Shown here: positions 8,269 to 17,859 of the stretch, piece after piece
Layout of the letters: every line of letters begins with the position of its first letter
Position numbering within the stretch: position 1 is the first letter of the stretch
Assembly (NCBI GenBank): GCA_001602955.1
Contig: LVAC01000003.1
Location: 53,558 to 117,557, forward strand
Reading direction: 5' to 3'
Length of the DNA: 64,000 nt
From: Sulfurospirillum sp001602955
GTDB taxonomy: Bacteria; Campylobacterota; Campylobacteria; Campylobacterales; Sulfurospirillaceae
Notes under the pieces: model-generated
The model's input: only the letters and a program-made list of their open reading frames with translations
Told to the model about the DNA's origin: nothing
The model's database searches: none
Position numbers and translations under genes: made by a program

Positions 8269-10488
8269 CTAGCTCTGAAGTGCTTTATAGAGTTGACCGA
8301 CGCAAATGCCGCCGTCGTTAATAGCGATCTTTTGCGGGAAATAAAGCGGTTTTGAGATGTGCAAAAGAAGTTGTTCCATCAATGTGCGATTTTGAAACAC
8401 ACCGCCGCAAAGTACGATTTTTAGGGGGTAGCGTTGTATTATTTCATCTATAATGCCGACCAACGTATTGATAAATTTAGAGGCAATCATACGCGGTTCG
8501 CTTTCGTGAATCATCGCTTCGAGCATCGGTAAAAAACGGATCGTTTGAGCATCGATCGTGACGTCGTAGCGCTCTACGATCGTTTCGTCATAAAGGCGTT
8601 CCAACCAAAGCCCGCTTTGACCGTCGTAGCTGACATCACTTTGCATACCGCACAAGATCGCCACCGCATCGAAAAGCCGCCCCATCGACGAACACAGCGG
8701 CGCATTGATCTTTTTGGTATAGGCGTGCTTGAGCGTTTTGAGAGCACTTTCGTCAAAATATTCAAGCAACACTTCATCGGCACGATCGCCCATTGCTTGC
8801 CACAACATCGACGCCAAGATACGTTTACTCTCTTTAATGCTCGCATCGCCGCCCAAGAGTAAAAAAGGTTCTAACGAAGCGACGCGTTCATAGCCTTGCT
8901 TATCGCATACCATGCATTCGCTTCCCCAAATGACGCCGTCGTCTCCGTATCCCGTTCCGTCCCATGCAAAACCTAAGACTTTTTCACTCAACCCGTATTC
9001 ACACATCACCGACAAAACATGCGCATAGTGATGTTGCACTTGCAAAAAAGCGACGGGTTGTTTTTTCGCCCAAAGCGTCGAGAGATACTGCGGATGCAAA
9101 TCGCCCACGATCAATTCGGGGATAAATCCGTAAAATCGCTCAAACGAAGCAATCATCTCTTCAAACAACATGTGGCTCGCCACGTTGTCCAAATCGCCGA
9201 TATAAGGCGAAACGATTATCTGATGGTTAAGATAAATAGCGATCGCGTTTTTTTGGTGCGCTCCAACGGCTAAAATCGCACGATGATCGCTTGAATCGAC
9301 GCGAAAACTATGCGGCGCAATGCCTCGTGAAGCACGCATCAAAAGCATCTTATCACCGATAAACTGCACGACGCTATCGTCGCTTCGATGCACGATATCG
9401 CGGTTATAATCCAGATAATATTCGACGACGTTTGAGAGTTTTTCAACCAAGGTTTCGCTATCACTAATAATCGGTTCGCCCGAACGATTGGCACTTGTCG
9501 CAATAATCGGCACACGCAAGCTTTGAAATAAGATAACATGTAAAGGCGTATACGGTAAAAAAACGCCGATTCTATCGGTAAAAGGTGCTACATGTAAGCT
9601 TAATGACGAAGCAGTATTTTTGCGTTTTAAAAGCACGATCGGGCGCAGTTGCGAGCTAATACCTTGGGCTTCTTCTTCACGCATAACGCATATGTTTTTG
9701 ATAGCGTCTAGGTCTTTTAGCATCACGGCAAAGGGTTTTGAAGGACGGCGTTTGCGCTCTCGGAGTTTTAAAACGACGCGATCGTCGGTTGCGTCGCAGA
9801 TCAGATGAAAGCCGCCCATACCTTTCATCGCTACGATATGCCCCGCATGAATCAGCTCTGCCAAACGCACGATTGCCGCTTCGTTCGTTGCAAGCGTTTC
9901 GCCTTGCATCGATCGCAACGTAAGCGTAGGACCGCATTTGGAACAACTGATCGGCTGGGCATGATAACGCCTATCGGTAGGGTCTTGATACTCTTTTTCG
10001 CATGCTTCACACATCTGAAACGAAGCCATCGATGTCGAGACTCTATCGTAAGGAACGGTTTGAATGATCGAATAACGAGGTCCGCAATGCGTGCAGTTAA
10101 TAAAAAAATAGCCGTGACGTCGGTTGTTCGGGTCGTTTAGCTCCCGCAAACACTCCTCGCACAAGCTCATGTCGGGCAGAACTAAAGACGATTTTTGCAT
10201 ACTCGCATCGCTAGGCGCAATGACAAAAGCCCTTTCGTCCGCTTGAAACGGAACTCTTTTTTTCTCCCAAAAATCGATACGTGCCAGCGGAGGCAATTCG
10301 TCAAAAAGTGCTTTTTCAAAAGCCTTCAACGCTGCTTCGTTTCCTTGAACTTCGATGAAAACACCCGATGCATTGTTGAAAACGACACCGCTAAGAGCGT
10401 ACCGAAAGGCTAAAACGTAAACAAAAGGTCGAAAACCGACCCCTTGAACGATCCCTTCGATACGGTAAAAAATACGCTCTTTAGCCAT
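8269..10488 (-). CDS. hypF: Hydrogenase maturation carbamoyltransferase HypF
   Basis: This protein of about 739 residues makes the cyanide precursor for the NiFe site from carbamoyl phosphate with HypE. Domains in order are: acylphosphatase (GIVQGVGFRPFVY), two zinc fingers (CEECLREL...CTHCGP and CEACEKEY...CSKCGP), a YrdC-like nucleotide domain, and a Kae1-like domain (VQHHYAHVLSV, GFAWDGTGYGDDG). It closes with CGGVFQNRTLMEQL. ATG 10488 overlaps the hydE stop by eight bases; a TTG at 10491 is in frame but less likely. It is the last hydrogenase-specific gene before nikR. The other hyp genes are not in this window. Confidence 0.95.
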   Translation of the reverse strand: MAKERIFYRIEGIVQGVGFRPFVYVLAFRYALSGVVFNNASGVFIEVQGNEAALKAFEKALFDELPPLARIDFWEKKRVPFQADERAFVIAPSDASMQKSSLVLPDMSLCEECLRELNDPNNRRHGYFFINCTHCGPRYSIIQTVPYDRVSTSMASFQMCEACEKEYQDPTDRRYHAQPISCSKCGPTLTLRSMQGETLATNEAAIVRLAELIHAGHIVAMKGMGGFHLICDATDDRVVLKLRERKRRPSKPFAVMLKDLDAIKNICVMREEEAQGISSQLRPIVLLKRKNTASSLSLHVAPFTDRIGVFLPYTPLHVILFQSLRVPIIATSANRSGEPIISDSETLVEKLSNVVEYYLDYNRDIVHRSDDSVVQFIGDKMLLMRASRGIAPHSFRVDSSDHRAILAVGAHQKNAIAIYLNHQIIVSPYIGDLDNVASHMLFEEMIASFERFYGFIPELIVGDLHPQYLSTLWAKKQPVAFLQVQHHYAHVLSVMCEYGLSEKVLGFAWDGTGYGDDGVIWGSECMVCDKQGYERVASLEPFLLLGGDASIKESKRILASMLWQAMGDRADEVLLEYFDESALKTLKHAYTKKINAPLCSSMGRLFDAVAILCGMQSDVSYDGQSGLWLERLYDETIVERYDVTIDAQTIRFLPMLEAMIHESEPRMIASKFINTLVGIIDEIIQRYPLKIVLCGGVFQNRTLMEQLLLHISKPLYFPQKIAINDGGICVGQLYKALQS

Positions 10489-12118
10489 CAATCGGCAATT
10501 CTTGATTCATACAAATCGTATGGTTAGGTTTGATATTTTTAATGACCATTTCACTGAAACGTTTCAATCCGAACATCAAGCCGCCCAAAGCGATTTTTTC
10601 GCATCCCATATTCTCTTTGTGTGCATCGGCGGTATCGCTAATAAAATACGCCAAACTCTCCATAAAACCGAAACTAAGCGTTACGTCGTCCGTACCCGCA
10701 AGTTTAAAACTCATCGCGCTACGAATCAAACGAAGGTAATTAAAGTCGCTGATTAACGCATCTTCTTTTTGGAGATAATAATCGATGCGAGGTCCTTTTT
10801 GACCCCCGAAATCTTCGGCATTTTCAATCAATTTTTGCGCACCCTCTTCCCATACGTCGCACAATCCCAAAAGAATGGAAGCAATGTTCCATAACGAGAA
10901 AATACTCTTCGGTAAATTCGCAGGGATAGGCGTCGCTAAGGCTTTGGCGTAAAGGTCCGGAAAGTGTGTTCGATAGTTTTCGACCAAACGCTTCGCACTT
11001 GCGCTCGTATGTTCAATTTCCTCAAACAAAGCTTGATAGCTTTCTGGCAAAGGAAACGATACCAGATTGAGCATGCCGTGTTCTTTAGAATACTGCATAA
11101 TGCGATCGTCGTGAGTGCAACTCAGGTAAAAACACGTCGTCACGTTCTCAAAAATTCGATGTTCATGCATGATCGAAGCAAAAGCGCGATGAGAAGGCTC
11201 TTCGATCTTTTGTAATGCTTCGGGCATCAAAATCGTATCGTCTTTTAACAAGACGATTTCACCGTTTTCAAAAACGCAAATACGCATCGTATCGATTATC
11301 GTATTTTCGTCGATAACGACTGAAACAGAAGCAGACTCGCAAGGTTTCGTCGCTTTAGCCAGAAACGCTACGCCTTTTTTTTGAAGTGCTTTGGAAAGCT
11401 GGTATAAAAAAAGATCGTTCGCTAAACGTATCCAGACACGTGAAGCAATAGAGCTTTTTTGTGCAAATACGGCATTGACTTTTAAGCGTAACGCCGGACG
11501 TTCCAACGTCGCTAAGGCTTTAATTTCATTGTCGCGGATAACAACCATACGCTCCAACGCCGATAAATCGGTAGCGATCACCTCCGCATCACCCGTTTGA
11601 GAAACTGTCTCGTACGCTTCGATCGGCGCGATCGTATACGTTTCGTTGCGATAACAAACCTTCACGAAATGACCTTGAACAAGCGTCTCGACCACTTTCT
11701 CGTAAAGGCTCTCACGTTCGTCACGCGTGACGCCTTTGGCGATAAGCGTTTCGTTTTCGTACATGTCAAAACCAATGGTTTTCAAAGAAGGCGAAAGCGT
11801 TTCGTCGACGAAAGCCAAATGTTTAGGAGTAAACACAATATCTTCGCATGAGGTAGACGTACATACAATGCCGTCTTGAGGTCTATTCGGTGCGACAAAG
11901 ACATTGGTCGATTTGAAAAAAATCGACAAGGGAAGCATTGCCGCTAAAGTATCGGCAAAAGCACCTAAACGCTCTTCGTTATCTTCCGCGAACAGCGTTA
12001 TCGTATTATCCGTACGTTGAATGGCATGTAAAATCGCAAAATCCGTTGCGATTTCGCACAGCAATCTCTCTAAAATATCGTTATTCGAACCGTATTCAAA
12101 TTCAAATGCTAAAATCAT
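10481..12118 (-). CDS. hydE: HydE-type hydrogenase formation protein
   Basis: This 545-residue protein sits directly after hydD in the hydABCDE order known from Wolinella and Helicobacter, where hydE is needed for active hydrogenase. No membrane segments or signal peptide are seen. The C-terminal part (ISDTADAHKENMGCEKIALGGLMFGLKRFSE, split by my reading into helix and GG motif) recalls the C-terminal Kae1-like region of HypF. It ends NQELPIDG. The ATG at 12118 overlaps the hydD stop (ATGA) and has GGAGG just upstream. The biochemical role is unknown; position and the weak HypF resemblance support a maturation function. Confidence 0.75.
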   Translation of the reverse strand: MILAFEFEYGSNNDILERLLCEIATDFAILHAIQRTDNTITLFAEDNEERLGAFADTLAAMLPLSIFFKSTNVFVAPNRPQDGIVCTSTSCEDIVFTPKHLAFVDETLSPSLKTIGFDMYENETLIAKGVTRDERESLYEKVVETLVQGHFVKVCYRNETYTIAPIEAYETVSQTGDAEVIATDLSALERMVVIRDNEIKALATLERPALRLKVNAVFAQKSSIASRVWIRLANDLFLYQLSKALQKKGVAFLAKATKPCESASVSVVIDENTIIDTMRICVFENGEIVLLKDDTILMPEALQKIEEPSHRAFASIMHEHRIFENVTTCFYLSCTHDDRIMQYSKEHGMLNLVSFPLPESYQALFEEIEHTSASAKRLVENYRTHFPDLYAKALATPIPANLPKSIFSLWNIASILLGLCDVWEEGAQKLIENAEDFGGQKGPRIDYYLQKEDALISDFNYLRLIRSAMSFKLAGTDDVTLSFGFMESLAYFISDTADAHKENMGCEKIALGGLMFGLKRFSEMVIKNIKPNHTICMNQELPIDG

Positions 12119-12654
12119 CGCTCCTCCAAACAAGATGCGTTTGCGACTTCTTGTATCGTAAGCGTAGCAATTTGTTCATAAGTAAAACCTAATTCGACCA
12201 AATGTTTGAGTAAAACGCTTTCCATGACGCTGCTGCCTTTAAGAACGGCTTGCGTCATCGCAAGCGTCGTATCGTCTACGACTTCGGGGACGATGCCGAT
12301 CACTTTTGTCGGCGGTCTATCGCCGACCATATCCATCATTGTCAAAGTTTGAAGCATTTCGACTTCATGCGCGCTTCCTTGCCATGTAATAGAGCTAGGA
12401 ACGCTTTCAAAGTCGAAGAAGTAAACATCGCCGATCTCGCCGTCGTCGGCATCGACGCAATCGAGAACGATCAAATAATCGTATTCGGCAATGACGGGAA
12501 TTAATCTTTGTGCGAGCGTACCGCCGTCGATAAAATCTAAGGTATGCTCAGAAGAAGAAAACGCATATTTTTGTTCCACAAGGCGGCAAAGATGCACTCC
12601 GACGCCTTCGTCGGAGAACATCACGTTGCCAATGCCTAAAACCAACACTTTCAA
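12115..12654 (-). CDS. hydD: Hydrogenase maturation endopeptidase HydD (HyaD/HupD family)
   Basis: This 179-residue cytoplasmic protease starts MKVLVLGIGNVMFSDEGVGVHLC, the GNxLxxDEGxG motif of NiFe-hydrogenase maturation proteases with the nickel-binding Glu. It continues with LIVLDCVDADDGEIG and HEVEMLQTL, which supply the other metal ligands. It removes the C-terminal peptide of HydB after nickel insertion. It lies between hydC and hydE and overlaps hydE by four bases. Confidence 0.92.
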   Translation of the reverse strand: MKVLVLGIGNVMFSDEGVGVHLCRLVEQKYAFSSSEHTLDFIDGGTLAQRLIPVIAEYDYLIVLDCVDADDGEIGDVYFFDFESVPSSITWQGSAHEVEMLQTLTMMDMVGDRPPTKVIGIVPEVVDDTTLAMTQAVLKGSSVMESVLLKHLVELGFTYEQIATLTIQEVANASCLEER

Positions 12655-12666
12655 GCCAAAACTCGC

Positions 12667-13344
12667 TTAGTGTTTTGAATCGTGTTTTGTAAACTTGTAA
12701 CCGCTGATAATGGCATCCATAGAGCCTTCTTTACCCATAATCGAGTTAAAGATAGCCATATAAATATGGATCGGTAAGAAAATCAAAATACCCCACATAA
12801 CGATATGGTGAATTTCTCTTACCATCGCAAGACCACCCATCATCGCCTCAATCGGACGCATAAAGTCGTACAAGAAAAGACCGATGCCGCCGCCTTGGTA
12901 CATGTGAACGTACAGGATAAGTCCCGTTAAACTGATCACGAAAACCATTGCGTATAAACCGACGTATGCAATGAATTGCAAAGGATTGTACACGCCTCTT
13001 AAATGAGGATGTTCTCCCATAAAAAGGTAATATTTAATTTGTTGAATCCAAATTTTCGGACTGATAAAGTCTAAAAATGCGATTCGCTCTTTCATACTGA
13101 CCTTGTCGATTAAGAAAAGGTAGAGTTTAAAAAGCGTAACGGCAATCAACAAAAAGCCTGCGATCTCGTGCCACATTCTAAATTTGGCATTCAAAAAGAG
13201 AATCGGCTCATCCGAAGCTTCCGGAATAATGAAAACATACGTCAAGTAAAAACCCGTTACGGTTAATACCGCGATAGCGATTGCTCTTAGCCAGTGCGTC
13301 CAACGAAGCCCTGCCGAGAACTCAAATTCTAAATTTCTTTTCAT
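12667..13344 (-). CDS. hydC: Ni/Fe-hydrogenase b-type cytochrome subunit HydC
   Basis: The 225-residue membrane protein has four or five predicted transmembrane helices and the His residues that bind two b hemes (for example RWTHWLRA, MWHEIAGF, REIHHIVMWGILIFLPIHIYM). It anchors the HydAB dimer on the periplasmic side and passes H2 electrons to the menaquinone pool. It lies 16 bases after hydB and 12 bases before hydD in one operon. Confidence 0.93.
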   Translation of the reverse strand: MKRNLEFEFSAGLRWTHWLRAIAIAVLTVTGFYLTYVFIIPEASDEPILFLNAKFRMWHEIAGFLLIAVTLFKLYLFLIDKVSMKERIAFLDFISPKIWIQQIKYYLFMGEHPHLRGVYNPLQFIAYVGLYAMVFVISLTGLILYVHMYQGGGIGLFLYDFMRPIEAMMGGLAMVREIHHIVMWGILIFLPIHIYMAIFNSIMGKEGSMDAIISGYKFTKHDSKH

Positions 13345-13360
13345 CTTAGACTCCCTTTTC

Positions 13361-15109
13361 TTAGCAAGATGCGCCGCTGACGTTTACCTTATAACTGCTC
13401 ATCTCGTTGCCTTTTTTATCCATGACATGTACCGCACATGCAAGGCATGGGTCGTAAGAGTGAATGATCCTTACGATTTCGAGCGGTTGAGAAAGGTCTG
13501 CTAGTTTAAGTCCGATGAGGGATTCTTCATACGAACCTCTAACGCCCTTGGCATCTTTTGGACTGGCGTTCCACGTCGTCGGAACAACGGCTTGGTAGTT
13601 TTCGATCACGCCGTTTTTGATTTTAACCCAGTGGCTTAATACGCCTCTTGGTACGTTACCGATATAGCGACCTTTGTACTCTTTGTTTTTATCGATTTTA
13701 TAGCTTGTGTACGTTGAGTCGTCGACTTTGAGGTTTTGAATCAATGCGCTAAACGCTTCCAAACCGTAATCTGCAATCACTTTGGCTTCAAGCATACGAC
13801 ATGCCGTACGACCGAGCGTTGACGCAACCGCCGTAATAGGAAGACCCGTATCTTTTAAGAATTTGTCGACAACGGTTTTAACACGTTTGTTACCGAGTGC
13901 ATAGTTAACGACGATATTTGCCAAAGGTCCGACTTGAAGCGGTTTGCCGTCGTAGCGAGGTGCTTTAACCCATGTATATTTACCTTTTTCGTCAATAACT
14001 TTTGTCGGAGCAAGTACGCCTTTATCGTTGATCGTCTCGGCATCTTTGAAACCGGTATAGTTCGGTTCTTGTCTACCTTCGTACGGATGGTACGCAGCAT
14101 TGTCTTTGTACCAAGAGTGCGTTGCTTCTTCGGTAATTTTGCTCTCGTCAAGTTGTTGAACTTTAAACGGTTTTCCGCTTACGAGATTAATGACGTCTTC
14201 GCCCATCATCACGCCGCTTTCAAACAAGAACTCTTTAGCGTTAAGTTGGAACTCTTTGTACGTAAAGAGGTTCGGTACGCCAAGACCGGCATTGACGCTC
14301 GGCTCACCCGCATAAGCAAGACCCGCCATAACGACATCGGGATAGTATGCGCGATTCACAAAATCTGCCAACTCTTTAAACTTCGTCATAAACTCACCCA
14401 AACGCGCCGGAGATTGAAGATCCATAACGCATGTAACACCGCCGACGGTCAAACTTTGAGGGTGCGGTTGTTTTGCACCGAAAACCGCCATCATTTGTGC
14501 CGCGATACGTTGCATTTCCAAAGCTTTAAGGTAGTGAGAAACGGCAATAAGGTTTTGCTCAGGCGTTAATTTATACGTTGAGTGTCCCCAGTACGCGTTA
14601 GCGAACGGTCCAAGGTGACCTTTTTTAACGAATTCCGCAACCCGTTTTTGTACGACGACAAGATCGTCGGCACCGCACGCAAGCGGTGCATCGGTATATT
14701 TAAACGCTTCTTGCGCCGCTTTATGCGGATCGGCTTTAAGCGCGGAGACGACGTCTACCCAGTCAAGTCCGTGAAGGTGATAAAAATGGACGGGGTGATC
14801 GTGCAAGAAAAGAGCACAGTTCATTAACGTACGCGTTAATTTAGCATTTAACGGAGGTTCGATGCCGAGCGCATCTTCAACGGCAACGATACCCGCTTTA
14901 TAATGCGAATAGGTACAAACGCCGCAAATTCTTTGGGTCATAAAACCCGCATCTCTAGGATCTCTTCCTTTAAGGATAGTTTCAATACCTCTCCAAAGCG
15001 TCGAGGAAGAGTAAGCCTCCGTGACAACATTGTTATCGTCAACGATAACTTCAACCCTTAAGTGTCCTTCGATTCTGGTAATTGGATCGACTACGATTCT
15101 TTTGCTCAT
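13361..15109 (-). CDS. hydB: [NiFe] hydrogenase large subunit HydB (group 1, respiratory uptake)
   Basis: This 582-residue catalytic subunit carries four Cys ligands of the Ni-Fe site in RICGVCTYSH (Cys62, Cys65) and DPCLACAVH (Cys555, Cys558). The 21 residues after His561 are the peptide removed by HydD during maturation. It has no export signal of its own and travels with the Tat-signal-bearing small subunit. It is the second gene of hydABCDE and oxidises H2 in the periplasm. Confidence 0.96.
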   Translation of the reverse strand: MSKRIVVDPITRIEGHLRVEVIVDDNNVVTEAYSSSTLWRGIETILKGRDPRDAGFMTQRICGVCTYSHYKAGIVAVEDALGIEPPLNAKLTRTLMNCALFLHDHPVHFYHLHGLDWVDVVSALKADPHKAAQEAFKYTDAPLACGADDLVVVQKRVAEFVKKGHLGPFANAYWGHSTYKLTPEQNLIAVSHYLKALEMQRIAAQMMAVFGAKQPHPQSLTVGGVTCVMDLQSPARLGEFMTKFKELADFVNRAYYPDVVMAGLAYAGEPSVNAGLGVPNLFTYKEFQLNAKEFLFESGVMMGEDVINLVSGKPFKVQQLDESKITEEATHSWYKDNAAYHPYEGRQEPNYTGFKDAETINDKGVLAPTKVIDEKGKYTWVKAPRYDGKPLQVGPLANIVVNYALGNKRVKTVVDKFLKDTGLPITAVASTLGRTACRMLEAKVIADYGLEAFSALIQNLKVDDSTYTSYKIDKNKEYKGRYIGNVPRGVLSHWVKIKNGVIENYQAVVPTTWNASPKDAKGVRGSYEESLIGLKLADLSQPLEIVRIIHSYDPCLACAVHVMDKKGNEMSSYKVNVSGASC

Positions 15110-15124
15110 TTACTTATCCTTCTC

Positions 15125-16282
15125 TTATTCTTCAGTTTTTCCACTGCCCTTAACCGCAGCAATCGCCGCGTGAGCCGCAATACCGACCGCCGTAACCGTT
15201 AGAAGCGCAACACCGACTTTATCGGCTGTTTTATCGGCACCCTCACCGTAAACGGTATGGTAAAGTCTATCGCCCAAAGGCTCTTCAAACGGTCCCATAT
15301 TATCCCAAAAACCCGGTTCGGAGCATCCGATACAACCGTGTCCCGCTTGTACCGGCCATGAAGTGTGTTGATTAAAGCGTTCGCGTGAGCAGTTATTAAA
15401 CGTATAAGGACCTTTACAGCCGACTTTATAGAGACAAAAACCTTTTTTAGCACCCGCATCGCCGAATTCTTGTACGAATTCGCCCGCATCGAAGTGTCCG
15501 CGTCTTTCGCAAAGATCGTGAATTCTAAGGCCGTATGCCCATTTTGGACGATTGTACGCATCCAATGCCGGAAGCGTACCGAAAAGAATGTAATGCAATA
15601 CGTTACCGACAATATTTTTCTCGCTTGGAGGACAACCCGGAACGTTGATAACCGGTTTATTCGTGATTTTACTCAAAGGTTGTGCGTTTGTAGGATTTGG
15701 ATATGCTGCTTGGATACCGCCGAAACTTGAACATGTACCGATCGCAAAAATAGCTGCTGCCGCATCGGCCGCTTTTTTTGCACTGGCTTGACCCGTTTGT
15801 CCGTGTGGTCCGACCGTTAAGAAAAACTCGCTGCTTCCCGCCGGAATACCGCCTTCAACCATCAAAATAAATTTGCCTTTATATTTCTCGATCGCACTTT
15901 CCAAATTGTGCTCTGCTTGCCAACCACAGGCGACCATTAACGTCTCGTGGTATTCCAAAGAGATATGATCGAAAATAAGACTATCGATCGTAGGGGCGTC
16001 GGTTCTAAGTAAGCTCTCAGAACAACCGGTACACTCTGCCATATGCAACCATACCACCGGTAAACGGTCGGTCAATTCGGCAGCTTGCGCCATAAGAGGT
16101 GTAAATTCGGACGGTAAAGAAAGCATTGCCGTGACTCCGGCTGCCCACTTCATGAAATCCCTACGGCTAATACCGTGCTCTTCCATGAGTGCCGCAATTG
16201 ATTTCTCTTCCTTAATACGGGGGAACTTCTCAAGATCATTCAATCTTTGAGAAAGCCTTTCGTACAGTTTTGCGTGTTCCAT
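15125..16282 (-). CDS. hydA: [NiFe] hydrogenase small subunit HydA with Tat signal
   Basis: The 385-residue electron-transfer subunit carries three iron-sulfur clusters. A long N-terminal Tat signal has the twin-arginine motif SRRDFMK at 39-45. The proximal cluster motif is CTGCSES (Cys84, Cys87), and further ligands lie in IGTCSSFGG, VPGCPP, HDLCERRGHF and HGCIGCSEPGFW. A hydrophobic C-terminal helix (about 350-375) anchors it near HydC. The start is supported by AGGAGAAACTG just upstream. It is the first gene of the operon; a 233-base spacer precedes it. Confidence 0.96.
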   Translation of the reverse strand: MEHAKLYERLSQRLNDLEKFPRIKEEKSIAALMEEHGISRRDFMKWAAGVTAMLSLPSEFTPLMAQAAELTDRLPVVWLHMAECTGCSESLLRTDAPTIDSLIFDHISLEYHETLMVACGWQAEHNLESAIEKYKGKFILMVEGGIPAGSSEFFLTVGPHGQTGQASAKKAADAAAAIFAIGTCSSFGGIQAAYPNPTNAQPLSKITNKPVINVPGCPPSEKNIVGNVLHYILFGTLPALDAYNRPKWAYGLRIHDLCERRGHFDAGEFVQEFGDAGAKKGFCLYKVGCKGPYTFNNCSRERFNQHTSWPVQAGHGCIGCSEPGFWDNMGPFEEPLGDRLYHTVYGEGADKTADKVGVALLTVTAVGIAAHAAIAAVKGSGKTEE

Positions 16283-16515
16283 CAGTTTCTCCTGTGTAAA
16301 TTTTCCAAGATCAATGTAGACTCCTCATTCAGGTTAAAAATTATTACCTGAATGATTATTCATTTAGTATTAAATCAAAAATTATTTCACAATATGTTAG
16401 ATGTGCATAATCTTTAGCTTATTTTCAGTAAATAGGGTAAAAATGTAACAAAAAAAGGAGATAAAAAGTGTATAGTATTAAAAATGCATAAATTGTCACA
16501 CTGAATAATCGTGCG
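16283..16515. promoter_or_regulatory. Spacer between the two hydrogenase operons, with an inverted repeat
   Basis: This AT-rich 233-base stretch separates hydA from the end of the hupL-like gene, and both operons run leftward. It must contain the hydA promoter. ATTCAGGT (16327-16334) and ACCTGAAT (16346-16353) form a perfect inverted repeat about 45 bases before the hydA ATG. It could be a repressor operator or an mRNA hairpin. I see no clean sigma-54 or FNR box. Confidence 0.5.
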
Positions 16516-17859
16516 TTATTGGGTCGTACACACCGAACAAACATCAAAACTCTTGACGATAAAGTCTGCTTTGGTCAACGAATCTAGACCGACTAAAGCT
16601 TTTTGAACGACCGATAAATTATCGCGTTCGCCGTTGCCGAGATTCCAAACGGTCGGCGTAATGATATCGTAACGCTCAATCACGCCGTGGCGTACGTTGA
16701 TCGTGTGAATCAAGCTACCTCTGGGAGCTTCAACCACGCCGATACCTTCTGCGCTAAGCTCATGGACGTTACGTTTTGGCGGTATTAAAGAAGCTTCGCG
16801 AATATCCAAGTTTTCCAGCAATCGCTTCGTTTGAACCAACAAATGTGCACATTCGGCGACGCGTGCCATCACGCGCGTTAATGCCGCGTCTTTAAAACGG
16901 CGATGAAAATCGCGAATCAATCCCTCTTTGGCTACCATCATCCGCGCCAAAGGGCCGACTTCAAAAAAACTCTTTTTATACGTCGCGGTTTTAGAATAGG
17001 TATAGCCTTGCGTAGGATCTTCAAAAAAAGTATGCGCGAGGCTTTCGGACACGTATTTGATATCGGCCGGTAAAACGGTCGTTTTAGCCGATTTGAGCGC
17101 GCCTTCGTACAAAAACGAATCTCCCAGTGCCAAAAAGCGATCGTGACTACGCCCGAGACGGTCAAATGCATGACGAATCATCGTATCGATTCCCCATGAA
17201 AGCGCGGAAGGGCTTGCCATAACCTGCACGGCGGAATCAAATCCCGTAAACTCTTCCAATGAAAATCCCAAAAGCGTCTCTTCACAAAATGCGATGACTT
17301 TTTCTAAAATACCGCGGGCATTCAAAACGTCCAAACTCACAGGATCACATGTCACGCCTCCGGGTGCGACGAAAGAGCCGTGCGGCCATTGCCCCGAAAA
17401 GATTGCACCCATTTTCAACGTTTCGGTAACGGCGTTTTGCGCTAAGAACCAACGCGGTTTTTTAAAAGCGTCGCCTCGGTACGTAGGATCGTCGATTTTT
17501 TCCAATTCGGGAAGGATGGAGAAAAAATACCATTTGATATGATTGTGAATTTTTTCGGCATTCAGTGCAATTTCGCGTATATCGCGCGCTTTTTTGTTTA
17601 AAGGGATCGTCTCTTGAGCATGTTCGAAGCACGATTCAATCGCACGAACGCATGCCAGTGCATGCGAATGCGAACAAATACCGCAAACCCGCGGCGTAAA
17701 GGCAAGCGCATCGTACAAAGGTCGTTTGCGTAAAATCTCTTCAATGCCGCGATAATTGAAAAACTTCAGCTTCGCAAATGCGATTTTTTCATCTTCCCAT
17801 TCTACCTCTAAAGCGGCTTCGCCTTCGATTCGTTCTATGATTTCTTTAGTGATCTTCAT
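16516..17859 (-). CDS. Second [NiFe] hydrogenase large subunit, HupL-like, no C-terminal maturation peptide
   Basis: The 447-residue large subunit has the first Ni-Fe motif PRVCGICSHSHALAC (Cys59, Cys62). The second motif is at the extreme C-terminus, FDVCSVCTTQ, so all four Cys ligands are present. Two features differ from HydB: the usual Pro of DPC is Val, and the protein stops three residues after the last Cys. No peptide remains for a maturation protease. ATG 17859 overlaps the small-subunit stop by 14 bases; a longer frame to 17904 is less likely. The partner has no Tat signal, so the enzyme should be cytoplasmic. This layout fits group 2-like uptake or sensory hydrogenases. Confidence 0.85.
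   Translation of the reverse strand: MKITKEIIERIEGEAALEVEWEDEKIAFAKLKFFNYRGIEEILRKRPLYDALAFTPRVCGICSHSHALACVRAIESCFEHAQETIPLNKKARDIREIALNAEKIHNHIKWYFFSILPELEKIDDPTYRGDAFKKPRWFLAQNAVTETLKMGAIFSGQWPHGSFVAPGGVTCDPVSLDVLNARGILEKVIAFCEETLLGFSLEEFTGFDSAVQVMASPSALSWGIDTMIRHAFDRLGRSHDRFLALGDSFLYEGALKSAKTTVLPADIKYVSESLAHTFFEDPTQGYTYSKTATYKKSFFEVGPLARMMVAKEGLIRDFHRRFKDAALTRVMARVAECAHLLVQTKRLLENLDIREASLIPPKRNVHELSAEGIGVVEAPRGSLIHTINVRHGVIERYDIITPTVWNLGNGERDNLSVVQKALVGLDSLTKADFIVKSFDVCSVCTTQ

Noticed and set aside
13934..14569. A 211-codon open frame on the + strand, opposite hydB
   Set aside because: It is wholly antisense to a certain gene with conserved motifs, has no ribosome site and is rich in residues produced by antisense reading.
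16516..16545. Frameshift or truncation of the second hydrogenase large subunit
   Set aside because: All four Cys ligands are present, and the bases after the stop do not encode a maturation tail in any frame that I can see. The short end therefore looks natural.
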